A stretch of 64,000 nucleotides of DNA, from contig JAHYYI010000006.1 in assembly GCA_019425045.1 (NCBI GenBank), positions 2,542 to 66,541 on the forward strand. Direction: 5' to 3'. Shown here one piece after another: positions 17,564 to 26,774 of this stretch. The DNA is from Collinsella sp. GTDB taxonomy: Bacteria > Actinomycetota > Coriobacteriia > Coriobacteriales > Coriobacteriaceae. The notes beneath the pieces were generated by a model, which saw only the letters and a program-made list of their open reading frames with translations, was not told where the DNA came from and searched no databases. The translations under genes were made by a program, and so were the position numbers. The stretch's first letter is position 1; the number at the start of each line of letters is the position of its first letter.

Positions 17564-18779
17564 GGGTATCGACCTCCTTCGCCGAGCCTCGGCCATCCGC
17601 GCCCGCCATAGCGCCGCTGAAAGAAGCGCCGCCCCGTTCGTCGGGTTCGCCTTCGCCCGATGCACCTTCCGCCCGAAGCACGCGGCTGAACGCCATCGCA
17701 AGCCGGGCATTCTCCTTGCGCGTGCGCACCGCGACGCGGCACCAGAAACGGGACAGTACCGAAAACGAGTCGCACGTGCGGACCAAAACCCCCTGTTTAT
17801 ACAGGCGCTCGGGGATGTCTTTCGCCGGCGTGCGGACTAAAAGGAAGTTCGCATCCGACGGCACGACGGAAAGCCCGAGCGAGGAGAGCTCGTGGGAAAG
17901 CCACGCTCGCTCGCCCGCCAATACATCGCGCGTGCGCGAGACGTATTCGACGTCTTCCAGGGCGGCGATACCCGCGGCCTCGGCGACCGAGGAGACGGGC
18001 CACGCCTGCCCCGCCCGGCGAATCCCCTCGATGAGTTGGGCGTTTCCGCTGATCAGATATCCCAACCGCAACCCCGCCATTCCGTAGAGCTTGGTGAACG
18101 CGGAGAGCACGGCCACATGGCGCGAACACGCGGCGCGTGCGGCCACGCTCCTTTCGCGGGCGTCGGGCGCAAATCCGAGGAAGCACTCGTCCACGACGAG
18201 CAGCGCGCCCACCTGCTCGCAGCGGCAAGCCGCAGCATCGATCACACGGGGGTCGACGAGGCGCCCCGTCGGGTTGTTCGGATTGCAGAGGTACGCCACG
18301 TCTCCCGGCCCCTCGATCGCGCGGGCGAAGGAGGCGGGCACGTCGAAGTCGTCCGCTTCGGAGAGCGGGAACTCCTGCACGCATGCGCCGTAGTACGATG
18401 CCGCCTCCGCATATTCAGAGAACGTCGGCGCGCACACGACGATGCGTTTCGGGCGCACCGCCGCTGCGAGCCGCCAGATGATGTCGGACGCGCCCGCGCC
18501 GCAGACGATAGTATCTTCGGGAATGCCCTGGTCGCGCGCTAGCGCGCGAACGAGGGCGAGGCTTTCCCTATCGGGGTAGGCGTCGATTCGAGAAAGCGCC
18601 TTGCAAGCTGCGGCGACGGCGCGCGGCGAGGGGCCTGCCGGATTCACGTTCACCGAGAAGTCAATGAGGTCGGAGGCACCCCCTTCGCAAGCGATGCCGA
18701 GCGATTGCGCGCTGCCCCCATGCGTGCGGGCGCGCAGGATTCCCCCGGCAGCCCGGGGCGCGGCGTGGTCTTTCCTCAT
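17556..18779 (-). CDS. cobD: Threonine-phosphate decarboxylase
   Basis: PLP enzyme of the HisC fold making (R)-1-amino-2-propanol phosphate, the linker to the nucleotide loop. The 407-residue protein has DFSVNVNPAGPS, YPDRES, CNPNNPTGRL, VVDECFLGFA and the PLP-lysine context SAFTKLYGMAGLRLGY. A charged, Gly-rich tail of about 45 residues after the fold is not typical. The gene context beside cbiB and cbiP distinguishes it from histidinol-phosphate aminotransferase. The ATG overlaps the cbiB stop. Confidence 0.9.
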   Translation of the reverse strand: MRKDHAAPRAAGGILRARTHGGSAQSLGIACEGGASDLIDFSVNVNPAGPSPRAVAAACKALSRIDAYPDRESLALVRALARDQGIPEDTIVCGAGASDIIWRLAAAVRPKRIVVCAPTFSEYAEAASYYGACVQEFPLSEADDFDVPASFARAIEGPGDVAYLCNPNNPTGRLVDPRVIDAAACRCEQVGALLVVDECFLGFAPDARERSVAARAACSRHVAVLSAFTKLYGMAGLRLGYLISGNAQLIEGIRRAGQAWPVSSVAEAAGIAALEDVEYVSRTRDVLAGERAWLSHELSSLGLSVVPSDANFLLVRTPAKDIPERLYKQGVLVRTCDSFSVLSRFWCRVAVRTRKENARLAMAFSRVLRAEGASGEGEPDERGGASFSGAMAGADGRGSAKEVDTRG

Positions 18780-19750
18780 GCCATCGCCCCCACGGCGAGT
18801 ACGACCGCCGCGCGCGCGGCGCCGAAGACGACGAGCGCGCATACGGACGCGGCGAGCATGAGCCTTGTCGCCCGGGCGATGTCGCCCCACTCGATTTCGC
18901 GGGACGCGTCGCCTATCGTCGGTTTCTCAACGAGCTTGCCGAAATACACCGCGGGTCCTGCCAGGCGCAGTCCGAGCGCACCCGCGCACGCCGACTCGGT
19001 CTGCGCCGCGTTCGGGCTCGCATGGCGACGCCTGTCGCGGCGCCAGATGCGCGCCGCCCCGCGCGCGTCGAGCCCGACGATCGGGCACACAGCGATCATG
19101 AGCAGGGCCGATAACCGCGAGGGAATCCAGTTCACCGCATCGTCGAGGCGCGCCGAGGCGCAACCGAAGTCGATGTAGCGCTCGTTTTTGTAGCCCACCA
19201 TGCTGTCGAGCGTGTTCACCGCCTTGTACGCCATGCCCAAGGGCGCACCCCCGATCATAAGGTAGAAAAGCGGCGCGATGACACCGTCGCTCGCGTTCTC
19301 CGCCACCGTTTCCACGGCGGCGCGCGCGACGCCCTGCTCGTCGAGAACAGACGTGTCACGTCCCACGATGAGCCCGACGGCTTCGCGCGCCGCGACAAGT
19401 CCGCCCTTCGAGAACGCGCGGGCAACGGCCAGGCTCTGGCGGCGCAGCTCGCATGCCGCGAGAATCTGATAGCTCGCCCATGCCTCGGCCACGAAGCGCA
19501 AGCCGGAGTGAACCATGCCGCAAAGATGCAGGATTCCCCAGGTCAAAAGCCCACACGCAAGCGGAAGCGCCACGGCGAGCACAAGCCCTGCGGCGCGCGT
19601 ACCCGCGGACGTTTGCGGGAATGCGCCCCGCAGGCGGCCTTCGGCCCACGTGATCGCGCGCCCCATGGCGACGACGGGATGGGGAAGCCAGCGCGGGTCG
19701 CCGAAGGCAAGGTCGGCCGCGAACCCGGCGGCGACGGCAAGAATCGTCAT
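18776..19750 (-). CDS. cbiB: Adenosylcobinamide-phosphate synthase
   Basis: Integral membrane enzyme attaching the aminopropanol linker to adenosylcobyric acid. The 324-residue protein starts TILAVAAGFAADLAFGDPRWLPHPV, where GDP.WLPHPV is the family signature. It also has ETVAENASDGVIAPLFY, KAVNTLDSMVGYKNERY and several hydrophobic segments. It pairs functionally with cobD, the next gene. The ATG overlaps the preceding stop by one base (TGATG). Confidence 0.94.
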   Translation of the reverse strand: MTILAVAAGFAADLAFGDPRWLPHPVVAMGRAITWAEGRLRGAFPQTSAGTRAAGLVLAVALPLACGLLTWGILHLCGMVHSGLRFVAEAWASYQILAACELRRQSLAVARAFSKGGLVAAREAVGLIVGRDTSVLDEQGVARAAVETVAENASDGVIAPLFYLMIGGAPLGMAYKAVNTLDSMVGYKNERYIDFGCASARLDDAVNWIPSRLSALLMIAVCPIVGLDARGAARIWRRDRRRHASPNAAQTESACAGALGLRLAGPAVYFGKLVEKPTIGDASREIEWGDIARATRLMLAASVCALVVFGAARAAVVLAVGAMA

Positions 19751-20751
19751 CACCGGGCATCGCCCCCCGAAGCGGGGCGAACGTCGCGAAGGCAGCGCCC
19801 ATCCCAAGTGGCGGCCCATGCGCCGCCCGGCTCGGTATGCACGTCGAAGTATCCCATTTTCGGGACAGCTAGCTCGGAGAGCAGCGCTTTCACGGTACCC
19901 GCGTGAACGACGAAGACGGCGCGCCCACTCCCCTGGGCGCGCTCCGAATCGCACGCCTCCCGAAACGCCGCGACGACGCGGCGGGTGAAATCGCTCTTGC
20001 CCTCGCCATGCGGGCAGCGCGTCTCACACCAGGAGTCTGCCCAGGCGCGGTAACGCGCATCCTCTTTAAGTTCGGCGGCGCTTCGCCCCTCGAAGTCGCC
20101 GAAATCCATCTCGCGCAGACCGGGGCACGCCATAAGCTCCGCGTTCGGGAAGAGAATGCGTGCCGTCTGGTCGGTACGGGCCATGCCGCTCGTGATAACA
20201 CGGAACACGTCACGATCGCACGCGAGGTCGCGCAAAGCGCGCTCGCCCGCGCTCGACAGGGGCTCGTCGGTGCCCGCCCCGCTGTAGCGATGGTCTTCCG
20301 TGCCCGCCGTGGCACCATGGCGCACGAAGATGACTTCCAAAGGCGCGCCCGCGCCCAGCGTCCCTCGAGGCGCATCGGCAAGGTTTCCTTTGATGACCTG
20401 GGGAATCCCGCACGTCATGCGCACGACGACGTCGGCGCGCGCAGCGAGCGCGCATCCCAGGCGCCCCGCGCGCTCGCGCCATTGGGCGTCTTCCGCACGC
20501 ATAGGGACGACCCCCGAGCCGACCAAGGTCAGAATCACTGCGTCGAAGCCGATCAGCCACTCGAGCGCCCGGTCAGCGTCGAGCGCGCGTACGAGTTCCT
20601 CAGCACGGTACGCGACGCGGCCGGCAAAAGCCGCGGGCACGCTGCCCGCCGCGAGCTGCGCCGCGTCGACGAAATCGTCCGCTGCGAACCCGAGCTTTTC
20701 GCGCACGAAGGTCCTCTTCCCCGAATGCGCGCCACCTAACACGAGAATCAT
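19750..20751 (-). CDS. cobC: Fusion of a CobU-like kinase domain and alpha-ribazole phosphatase (CobC)
   Basis: The 333-residue protein joins two nucleotide-loop functions. Residues about 1-145 resemble CobU: P-loop GGAHSGKR, LVGSGVVPM, and an RAGRLGCALAARADVVVRMTCGIPQVIKG-type ending. From about 150 it is a histidine phosphatase, with the phospho-His context FVRHGAT and a second His in VVHAGT, fitting CobC, which removes the phosphate of alpha-ribazole phosphate. A separate full CobU is encoded two genes upstream, so the N-terminal half is either redundant or specialised. The ATG overlaps the cobS stop. Confidence 0.85.
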   Translation of the reverse strand: MILVLGGAHSGKRTFVREKLGFAADDFVDAAQLAAGSVPAAFAGRVAYRAEELVRALDADRALEWLIGFDAVILTLVGSGVVPMRAEDAQWRERAGRLGCALAARADVVVRMTCGIPQVIKGNLADAPRGTLGAGAPLEVIFVRHGATAGTEDHRYSGAGTDEPLSSAGERALRDLACDRDVFRVITSGMARTDQTARILFPNAELMACPGLREMDFGDFEGRSAAELKEDARYRAWADSWCETRCPHGEGKSDFTRRVVAAFREACDSERAQGSGRAVFVVHAGTVKALLSELAVPKMGYFDVHTEPGGAWAATWDGRCLRDVRPASGGDAR

Positions 20752-21515
20752 AGGAGCATACCCCCCACCACCAGCATGGCAAGCATCGCGAGCTCGGCCC
20801 ATTGCAGAAACCATCCGGCCAAATCCCCCGTCACCCCGCCGAAGCGGGACAGGGCAACATGACGGTACCACGCGAGCGCCAAAAGCCCCGCCACCGCCAT
20901 AAGGGCGCCGACGGCCTGAGCGCACGAGACCATCCCTGCAGCCGAAGCCGCAGCGAAAGCGCAAAGCGGCACGACGATCGCCGCGCGCTTCTTAGCAGGC
21001 GAGAGTCCCGCGGCCATGCCGTCCGCCCGCGCGGCAGGCCAGCATTCTACGGCGAGCCCCGAAAGCGCGCGGGAGAACACGAGCGAGCACAGAAGCGCGA
21101 GGAACGCCCCCGCCGTAAGCGGCAGCGCGGTGAACAGGGAAAACTGCAGAATAAGGTACACAACAACACCGATGACCCCGAAGGCGCCCGCCCGCGGGTC
21201 GTGCATGATCTCGAGCTTTCGCTCGCGCGGGGCCCAACTTGCAAGCGCATCGGAGGTGTCGCAGAGCCCGTCTAGGTGGATGCCTCCCGTCACCGCCACA
21301 GGCAACGCCACGAGCACGGCCGCGACGATGGTCGCGGGCACGCCGAGCAGGTTCGCCACGTGCCCCCACGCCGTCATGAGGAAGCCTTCCGCGAGGCCCA
21401 CCAGGGGAAACGCGGCAAGCGCATGGGTTGACCCGAAATCGGTCCAGGCCGATTTCGGGACGGGGATGCGCGAGAACGTTCCGAACGCCGCGCCGATTGC
21501 CTCTGCTATCTTCAC
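20748..21515 (-). CDS. cobS: Adenosylcobinamide-GDP ribazoletransferase (cobalamin synthase)
   Basis: Membrane enzyme joining adenosylcobinamide-GDP with alpha-ribazole. The 255-residue protein has the family start AFGTFSRIPVP, the metal-binding stretch GGIHLDGLCDTSDAL, RKLEIMHDPRAGAFGV, and several hydrophobic helices up to the C-terminus. The GTG at 21515 overlaps the cobU stop (GTGA); upstream in-frame ATGs would add a long, arginine-rich stretch foreign to the family. Confidence 0.93.
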   Translation of the reverse strand: MKIAEAIGAAFGTFSRIPVPKSAWTDFGSTHALAAFPLVGLAEGFLMTAWGHVANLLGVPATIVAAVLVALPVAVTGGIHLDGLCDTSDALASWAPRERKLEIMHDPRAGAFGVIGVVVYLILQFSLFTALPLTAGAFLALLCSLVFSRALSGLAVECWPAARADGMAAGLSPAKKRAAIVVPLCAFAAASAAGMVSCAQAVGALMAVAGLLALAWYRHVALSRFGGVTGDLAGWFLQWAELAMLAMLVVGGMLL

Positions 21516-22060
21516 CTTGTAGGTCCTTCGCCTTTCATCCACACGGGAATCCCGCATACCACTTCGACTGCATGGTCGGCCAGCGCCGCCACGCCCGCGT
21601 TCACGCGCGCGAGCGCGCGCCTCCATGCCTCGGTCCCCTCATCGTAGCGCATCCCATCGGCGAACACGTCGACGGTGACCACCACCGTATACGCAGCGGC
21701 CTGAGCGAGCCGTTCAATGCCTCCGAGCACCTCGCGCGCCGCAGCGTCGGGGTCACGCGGGGACAAGCCGCCTTCCGCGAAGAGCTCGTTCGCAACCAGG
21801 TTGCCCACGTCCTCCAAAAGAAGCGTGCAGCCGCGCGGAAGCCCGGGCACTGCGGCGCCCACGTCACGCGTGCACTCGAGGGTAGAAAACCCCTTGCCCT
21901 CGCGCAGCGCCCGATGGCGCGCGATGCGGCGGGCGCCCTCTTCCCCGAAGGGCTCCATCGTTGCCAGGTACACGCGGGGGCCGTCGTGCCCGAGGCACAG
22001 GGACTCGGCGTAGGCGCTCTTGCCGCTCGCGGCGGCGCCGATGACGAGCGTCACCTTCAT
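21512..22060 (-). CDS. cobU: Adenosylcobinamide kinase / guanylyltransferase
   Basis: Bifunctional enzyme phosphorylating adenosylcobinamide and adding GMP. The 182-residue protein has the P-loop GAAASGKS (8-15), a RIARHRALR segment carrying the guanylylated His expected near residue 46, and LLLEDVGNLVANELF, the CobU Walker B region. Its length is normal. The ATG overlaps the cobT stop. A second CobU-like domain is fused to CobC downstream. Confidence 0.93.
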   Translation of the reverse strand: MKVTLVIGAAASGKSAYAESLCLGHDGPRVYLATMEPFGEEGARRIARHRALREGKGFSTLECTRDVGAAVPGLPRGCTLLLEDVGNLVANELFAEGGLSPRDPDAAAREVLGGIERLAQAAAYTVVVTVDVFADGMRYDEGTEAWRRALARVNAGVAALADHAVEVVCGIPVWMKGEGPTR

Positions 22061-23199
22061 TTCCCGGCCTCGAAATGCTCGTACGCAGCCATACCAGTCG
22101 CCGTGAACGTCTTCCCATCCCGGTACACGCACAGCGCCGAATCCAGAAGGGGCAGATACGCCATGGCGCCCGCGCCCTCGCCCAAGTGCATGCCTGCGTC
22201 GAGGGGTGCCTTTAAGCCGAGCTCGCGAAGGAGCTCCTGGCTTGCGGGTTCGCTTGATGCGTGGGTGCCCACGAGGTAGCCCAAGGCGTTGGGGCACAGG
22301 CGCGCTGCGCACAGGGCCGCCGTACAGGATATGACCCCGTCGAGGAGCGCCGGCGCCTTCGAGGCCGCGGCCCCCAGGTAGAAGCCGCACATCGCCGCAA
22401 TGTCGAAGCCGCCCACCTTCGAGAGCACGTCGATCGGGTCGGCGGGATCGGGCGAGTTCGCGTCGATAGCACGCTCGACCACGTCGCGCTTGCGCGCGAG
22501 TGAGGCGTCCGAGAGCCCCGCGCCGCGCCCGACGAGGCTCCGCGCTTCCGCCCGGATGAGCACTGCGGCCACCGCCGCCGAGGTGGTCGTGTTGCCGATG
22601 CCCATCTCGCCCGCGGCGAGAAGGCGCACGCCGGTGCGGGCAAGCCCGCACGCGACGGCGATTCCGACCTCGATCGCACGCACGGCCCCATCGCGAGACA
22701 TAGCGGGGCCGTGCGCGATGTTGCCGCTCCCCCGCCGCACGTTCGCGCGCACCATGCGCGTGTCTTCTATACCCCGGGCCATACCCACGTCGACGGGCAC
22801 GACCTCGGCACCCGCGAACGCCGCCATGCGGCAGGCGCTCGTGGCCCCCTCGCACATGTTGCGCGCGACGGCTCGCGTCACGTCTTGCCCGCTTTGCGAC
22901 ACGCCTTCGGCAACGACCCCGTTGTCGGAGAAGAATACCGCGAGCGCACGGGGAAACTCGGCCACCTCGGCGCTCCCCTGAGCTGCGGCGATACACGCGA
23001 CGGCGTCTTCGAAGTCGCCCAATCCCCCCAAGGGGTGCGCGATGGAGTCCCACGCGGCGTACGCGGCGGCGCGGGCGCACTCGTCTGCGGGCTCGATCCG
23101 AGAGAGCGTGGCTTCGAGCACGGCGCCCGGCGCCGACGAGAACGCGCGCTCGACTTCCTCGCGGATGCAGGCAAGCGCGGTTTCGGTTGCTTCAGCCAT
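22057..23199 (-). CDS. cobT: Nicotinate-nucleotide-dimethylbenzimidazole phosphoribosyltransferase
   Basis: Makes alpha-ribazole phosphate by moving phosphoribose to the lower-ligand base. The 380-residue protein has FFSDNGVVAEGVS, GMARGIED, GEMGIGNTTTSAA (substrate-binding) and the catalytic Glu region LHLGEGAGA near the C-terminus, read here as GMHLGEGAGAMAYLPLL. GAGAGGAG lies before the ATG at 23199. It overlaps the cbiA end. No dimethylbenzimidazole synthesis gene is in the window, so the lower base may be imported or be adenine-like. Confidence 0.93.
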   Translation of the reverse strand: MAEATETALACIREEVERAFSSAPGAVLEATLSRIEPADECARAAAYAAWDSIAHPLGGLGDFEDAVACIAAAQGSAEVAEFPRALAVFFSDNGVVAEGVSQSGQDVTRAVARNMCEGATSACRMAAFAGAEVVPVDVGMARGIEDTRMVRANVRRGSGNIAHGPAMSRDGAVRAIEVGIAVACGLARTGVRLLAAGEMGIGNTTTSAAVAAVLIRAEARSLVGRGAGLSDASLARKRDVVERAIDANSPDPADPIDVLSKVGGFDIAAMCGFYLGAAASKAPALLDGVISCTAALCAARLCPNALGYLVGTHASSEPASQELLRELGLKAPLDAGMHLGEGAGAMAYLPLLDSALCVYRDGKTFTATGMAAYEHFEAGK

Positions 23200-24574
23200 G
23201 CCGTCTCCTCTCTGCAAACGACGCTGCGACAGACGCGAACGCGCGAGCAACGTCGGGGTTCGCAGGATAGTACACATGCGGGAAGCCCGCCACCAGGGAC
23301 GGGGTGGTCGTCATGCACGGCCAGCCCTTGTCGCGCCGGGGCTTCTGCGCCCAGAAGTCGCCGCCCGGGCAGGTGGACTGCCAGTAGTGGAACTCGTGCG
23401 CGCGGATGCGTGTGCCGCGCGGCCCGTAGAGCCCGTCGCGTTGGGAAGTGAGCTCCACGTACCCGAAATGGGACAGCCTTCCCCCGTTCTCGCTTGCGCC
23501 CTCAAGGGCGCCCGCAACAGGCCAGCGCCGCCCCTCGCTATCGGCGATTTCGCGCTGCAGGTACAGAAACCCACCGCATTCGGCGACCGTCGGCATGCCG
23601 GATTCCACCGCGCGCCGCACCGCCTCGCGCATCGGCGCGTTCTCGGAGAGCTGCCGCGCATGGAGTTCCGGGTAGCCGCCCCCCAGATAGAGGGCGCTTG
23701 TCCCCCGGGGCAACTCGCTATCACACAGGGGGCTGAAAAAGGCCAGCTCGCAACCCAGGTCCTCGAACGCGCGCAGGTTCTCCTCGTAGTAGAACGAGAA
23801 CGCCTCGTCACGCGCGACTGCGACGATGGGCCGCGCTCCCGCGATCGGCTCCAACCGGTAAGGTTCCTCGCGGATATCGGGTGCCGTTGCCGCTATTTCG
23901 AGCAAGCGGTCGACGTCGACGCTCTTTTCCACCAGCTCGGCCATCTTGTCGATGCGCGCGGAGAGCTGCTCGACCTCGTCGGCGGTCACAAGCCCCAGAT
24001 GCCGGCTTTCGAGCGAGAACGCCTCGTCGGCGGGGATATTCCCCAAAACCGCGACGCCCGTGTGCTTCTCGATCGCAGGCGCCGCGTAGGCGCAGGCAGC
24101 GGCGCTCGTCTTGTTCAGCACGACGCCGCGCACGTTCGCACAAGGCAGGAACTCGGCGATGCCGCGGATTACGGCGGCGAGCGATAAAGACGCCCCGCGC
24201 CCGTTCACCACTAAAACGACCGGCGTTTCCGTGTCGCGCGCAACCTGGTAGCTGCTCGCGTCGGCCACGCCGGGCGCCATGCCGTCGTAGAAGCCCATAA
24301 CCCCCTCGAGCACCGCGACATCCGCGCCCGCGGCGCCGCGTGCGAGCAGGGCGCGCAGCGTCGGGGCGTCGGTGAAGAAGCCGTCTAAATTGCCCGAGCG
24401 CGCACCCACGACGCGGCGGTGAAAGAGCGGGTCGATGTAGTCGGGGCCGCATTTGAAGGCCGCGCATGCAAGGCCGCGACGCGCGAGCGCGCGCAGGAGC
24501 GCGCACGTGACGACCGTCTTGCCGCTCCCGCTCGAGGGTGCAGCGACCATGAAGCGCGGGATGGACGTGCTCAC
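23192..24574 (-). CDS. cbiA: Cobyrinic acid a,c-diamide synthase
   Basis: ATP- and glutamine-dependent amidation of the a and c side chains. The 460-residue protein begins with a dethiobiotin-synthase-like domain (P-loop SSGSGKT, 14-20; KCGPDYIDP; LEGVMGFYDG). It ends with a glutamine amidotransferase domain whose nucleophile is in AECGGFLYL. The GTG start overlaps the cbiET stop (GTGA). The presence of one copy, together with CbiP, accounts for all six amidations. Confidence 0.95.
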   Translation of the reverse strand: MSTSIPRFMVAAPSSGSGKTVVTCALLRALARRGLACAAFKCGPDYIDPLFHRRVVGARSGNLDGFFTDAPTLRALLARGAAGADVAVLEGVMGFYDGMAPGVADASSYQVARDTETPVVLVVNGRGASLSLAAVIRGIAEFLPCANVRGVVLNKTSAAACAYAAPAIEKHTGVAVLGNIPADEAFSLESRHLGLVTADEVEQLSARIDKMAELVEKSVDVDRLLEIAATAPDIREEPYRLEPIAGARPIVAVARDEAFSFYYEENLRAFEDLGCELAFFSPLCDSELPRGTSALYLGGGYPELHARQLSENAPMREAVRRAVESGMPTVAECGGFLYLQREIADSEGRRWPVAGALEGASENGGRLSHFGYVELTSQRDGLYGPRGTRIRAHEFHYWQSTCPGGDFWAQKPRRDKGWPCMTTTPSLVAGFPHVYYPANPDVARAFASVAASFAERRRHG

Positions 24575-26043
24575 CGGGCACCGCCTTCCCCACCTGCGGC
24601 GTTGCAGTTAGCAAGCGAGACCACCTCAACGGATGGTTTCCCCTCGGCAGAGGGGTCCTCCCCGACAGGCGACTCAACAAGCGCCCCGACATCGTCAAGC
24701 TCCTCGGCATCCGCGCCCGCACCACGCGCGCTGACGAGGAACACGGGGTTTTGCGCCTTCATAAGATGGTGCGAGCCTACAGCCTCGGCGCGGGCGGCCG
24801 ACACCTGGCAAGCCTCGAACCCCTTAAAGCGCGAACTCGAGAGGAGCGCGCACGCCTCGGTGAGCGTCTCAACGGTGACGCATGGCACGCACAGGCGAAC
24901 CTGCGAGTTCTTCTCGAGCGCCACCTCCACGATGGAGGGAAGCTCGCCCGCGCTCCCGCCGACGAACACGGCGTCGGGGACGGGCAGTATCGCGAGCGCT
25001 TCGGGGGCGACACCGGGGACCGCATGCACGTTGCCGCACCCGAATGCATCCGCGTTCTCTCGGATGAGCCGCACGCCGGCCGCGTTGCGCTCGACCGCCC
25101 ATACCGACCCCGCTCGCGCGACGAGCGCCGCCTCGATCGACACGCTCCCCGTGCCGGCGCCGACGTCCCACACGGTGTCGGTCGCGGTAAGGCGCAGCTT
25201 CGCGAGCGCGACGGCGCGCACCTCCTGCTTGGTCATGGGAACGTCGCCGCGGATGAAGAGCTCGTCGGGAATGCCCGAGGAAGCGTACGGCCAGCGGGAG
25301 ATCGCGGCGCGGGATGCGCCCGCAGAGTCCGCCGCGGAAGAAGCCGCCGCGGGCGCAGACACGCCGGCCGGCACCTCGGAGGCTGCGCTAGAGCCCGCAG
25401 GCGACCCGGCGCCGCCTGCGAAATCGATAAGCATCACGTTCAAGTCGTCGAACGTCTGACCTGTGATTTCACTTGCGGTCGCGCAGGTGATGCGCTCGTC
25501 GGGGTACGACAGGCGCTCGGCCACCGTCACGCACGCGTCCCCGAAGCCCGCCTGCACAAGCTCGCCCGAAAGCCGCGAGGGATCTTCCCCGCCCGACGTG
25601 ACGAGGAAGAGCTCACCTGCGCGCTCGGCCTCGGCCACGATGTCGCACGCCACGCCGTGAGCGCTCGCGAAGCGCCAATCCTGCCATGGACGCGCGAGGC
25701 GCGCGGCGAGATACGACGCTGAGCTTATGCCGGGAATGACGCGCACGTCCACCTGCGCGTCGCCGGAGAGCGCCTCCACCAGGCGGCGCGCGCCGCTGAA
25801 CAGCCCCACATCGCCCGTCATCACGACCACGACGCGCTGCCACGACGCCGCATCGGTGAGCGCGGCGACGATGTCCGCCGTCTTCACGAGCTCGCATCTC
25901 ACCACGTCGGACGGCACGTCGATGCCGGCAAGCGCGCGATGAGCGCCGATGACCACGTCGGCGATGTCGATCGCGTCGAGCGCCGCGCGCGAGAGCAAGT
26001 CGGGGTTTCCGGGCCCCGCCCCGATGATCGTTACCTTTCGCAT
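24571..26043 (-). CDS. cbiET: Fused cobalt-precorrin C5- and C15-methyltransferase (decarboxylating)
   Basis: CbiE methylates C5; CbiT methylates C15 and decarboxylates the C12 acetate. The 490-residue fusion has a tetrapyrrole methylase domain (1-208, start IIGAGPGNPDLL, VIPGISSASY), a low-complexity Ala/Ser/Gly linker (about 209-248), and a Rossmann methyltransferase domain (255-490, SAM motif VWDVGAGTGSVSIE at 291-304, preceded by RGDVPMTKQEVRA). The ATG at 26043 has GGGAGA upstream and overlaps cbiH by 13 bases. The E-T fusion is common; the linker length is unusual. Confidence 0.94.
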   Translation of the reverse strand: MRKVTIIGAGPGNPDLLSRAALDAIDIADVVIGAHRALAGIDVPSDVVRCELVKTADIVAALTDAASWQRVVVVMTGDVGLFSGARRLVEALSGDAQVDVRVIPGISSASYLAARLARPWQDWRFASAHGVACDIVAEAERAGELFLVTSGGEDPSRLSGELVQAGFGDACVTVAERLSYPDERITCATASEITGQTFDDLNVMLIDFAGGAGSPAGSSAASEVPAGVSAPAAASSAADSAGASRAAISRWPYASSGIPDELFIRGDVPMTKQEVRAVALAKLRLTATDTVWDVGAGTGSVSIEAALVARAGSVWAVERNAAGVRLIRENADAFGCGNVHAVPGVAPEALAILPVPDAVFVGGSAGELPSIVEVALEKNSQVRLCVPCVTVETLTEACALLSSSRFKGFEACQVSAARAEAVGSHHLMKAQNPVFLVSARGAGADAEELDDVGALVESPVGEDPSAEGKPSVEVVSLANCNAAGGEGGAR

Positions 26044-26774
26044 GGAATCTCCCGATACCCGCGCGGCGTGACCATACGGCCGCCTACGAGCTTCGTGTCC
26101 GCGTTGCCGACGAACACGGTGGTGAACATGTCGGCGTCGATCTCCCCCAGCTCGGAGAGCCTGCACATGCCCGACTGCTGCCCCTCGCGCCCGATGTTGC
26201 GTACCCAGCCGCAGAGCGTGTCGGGGGCCTTCCATTCGAGCATAATCTTCGCCGCGCGTGAGAGCCTGTCGGCGCGCTTTCTGCTGCGCGGGTTGTACAA
26301 ACAGATGCAGAAGTCGGCGCTCGCCACGGCGGCGAGCCTGCGCTCGATGACCTCCCATGGCGTGAGCAGGTCGGAGAGCGACACGACCGCGAAGTCGTGG
26401 GCAAGCGGGGCGCCGAGCACCGCCGACCCGCTCTGAGCCGCGGTGGCCCCGGCGATAACTTCCACGTCTACATCGGGGTAGTCCTCCGCAAGCTCCAGCA
26501 CGGGGCTCGCCATGCCGTACACGCCCGCGTCGCCGCTGCACACGAGCGCCACGGCTTCTCCACTCTGCGCGCGCGAAAGCGCAAGGCGGCACCGTTCGAC
26601 CTCGTGCATCATCGGCGTCACGAGATGCGCCGCGTCGGGCACGGCGGCGAGCGCGAGCTCCACGTATTTCGTGTAACCCACAACGACGTCGGACGCCTCG
26701 AGCGCACGTCGAGCCGCAATCGTCATGCCGTCGGGGCCGCCCGGGCCGATTCCCACCACGAAGAGCTTTCCCAT
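26031..26774 (-). CDS. cbiH: Cobalt-precorrin-3 C17-methyltransferase
   Basis: Methylates C17 and drives ring contraction in the anaerobic route. The 247-residue tetrapyrrole methylase begins KLFVVGIGPGGPDGMT. It has VCSGDAGVYGMA and VIAGATAAQSGSAVLGAPLAHDF, which mark the C17 enzyme, followed by CLYNPRSRKR. AAGGAG is 5 bases before the ATG at 26774, which overlaps the cbiG stop (TGATG). No C-terminal ferredoxin-like extension is present. Confidence 0.94.
   Translation of the reverse strand: MGKLFVVGIGPGGPDGMTIAARRALEASDVVVGYTKYVELALAAVPDAAHLVTPMMHEVERCRLALSRAQSGEAVALVCSGDAGVYGMASPVLELAEDYPDVDVEVIAGATAAQSGSAVLGAPLAHDFAVVSLSDLLTPWEVIERRLAAVASADFCICLYNPRSRKRADRLSRAAKIMLEWKAPDTLCGWVRNIGREGQQSGMCRLSELGEIDADMFTTVFVGNADTKLVGGRMVTPRGYREIPCER

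Noticed and set aside
24571..26043. Frameshift or assembly error between CbiE and CbiT because of the Ala/Ser-rich middle.
   Set aside because: The frame is continuous, both domains are complete, and CbiE-CbiT fusions are common; the middle is a linker.
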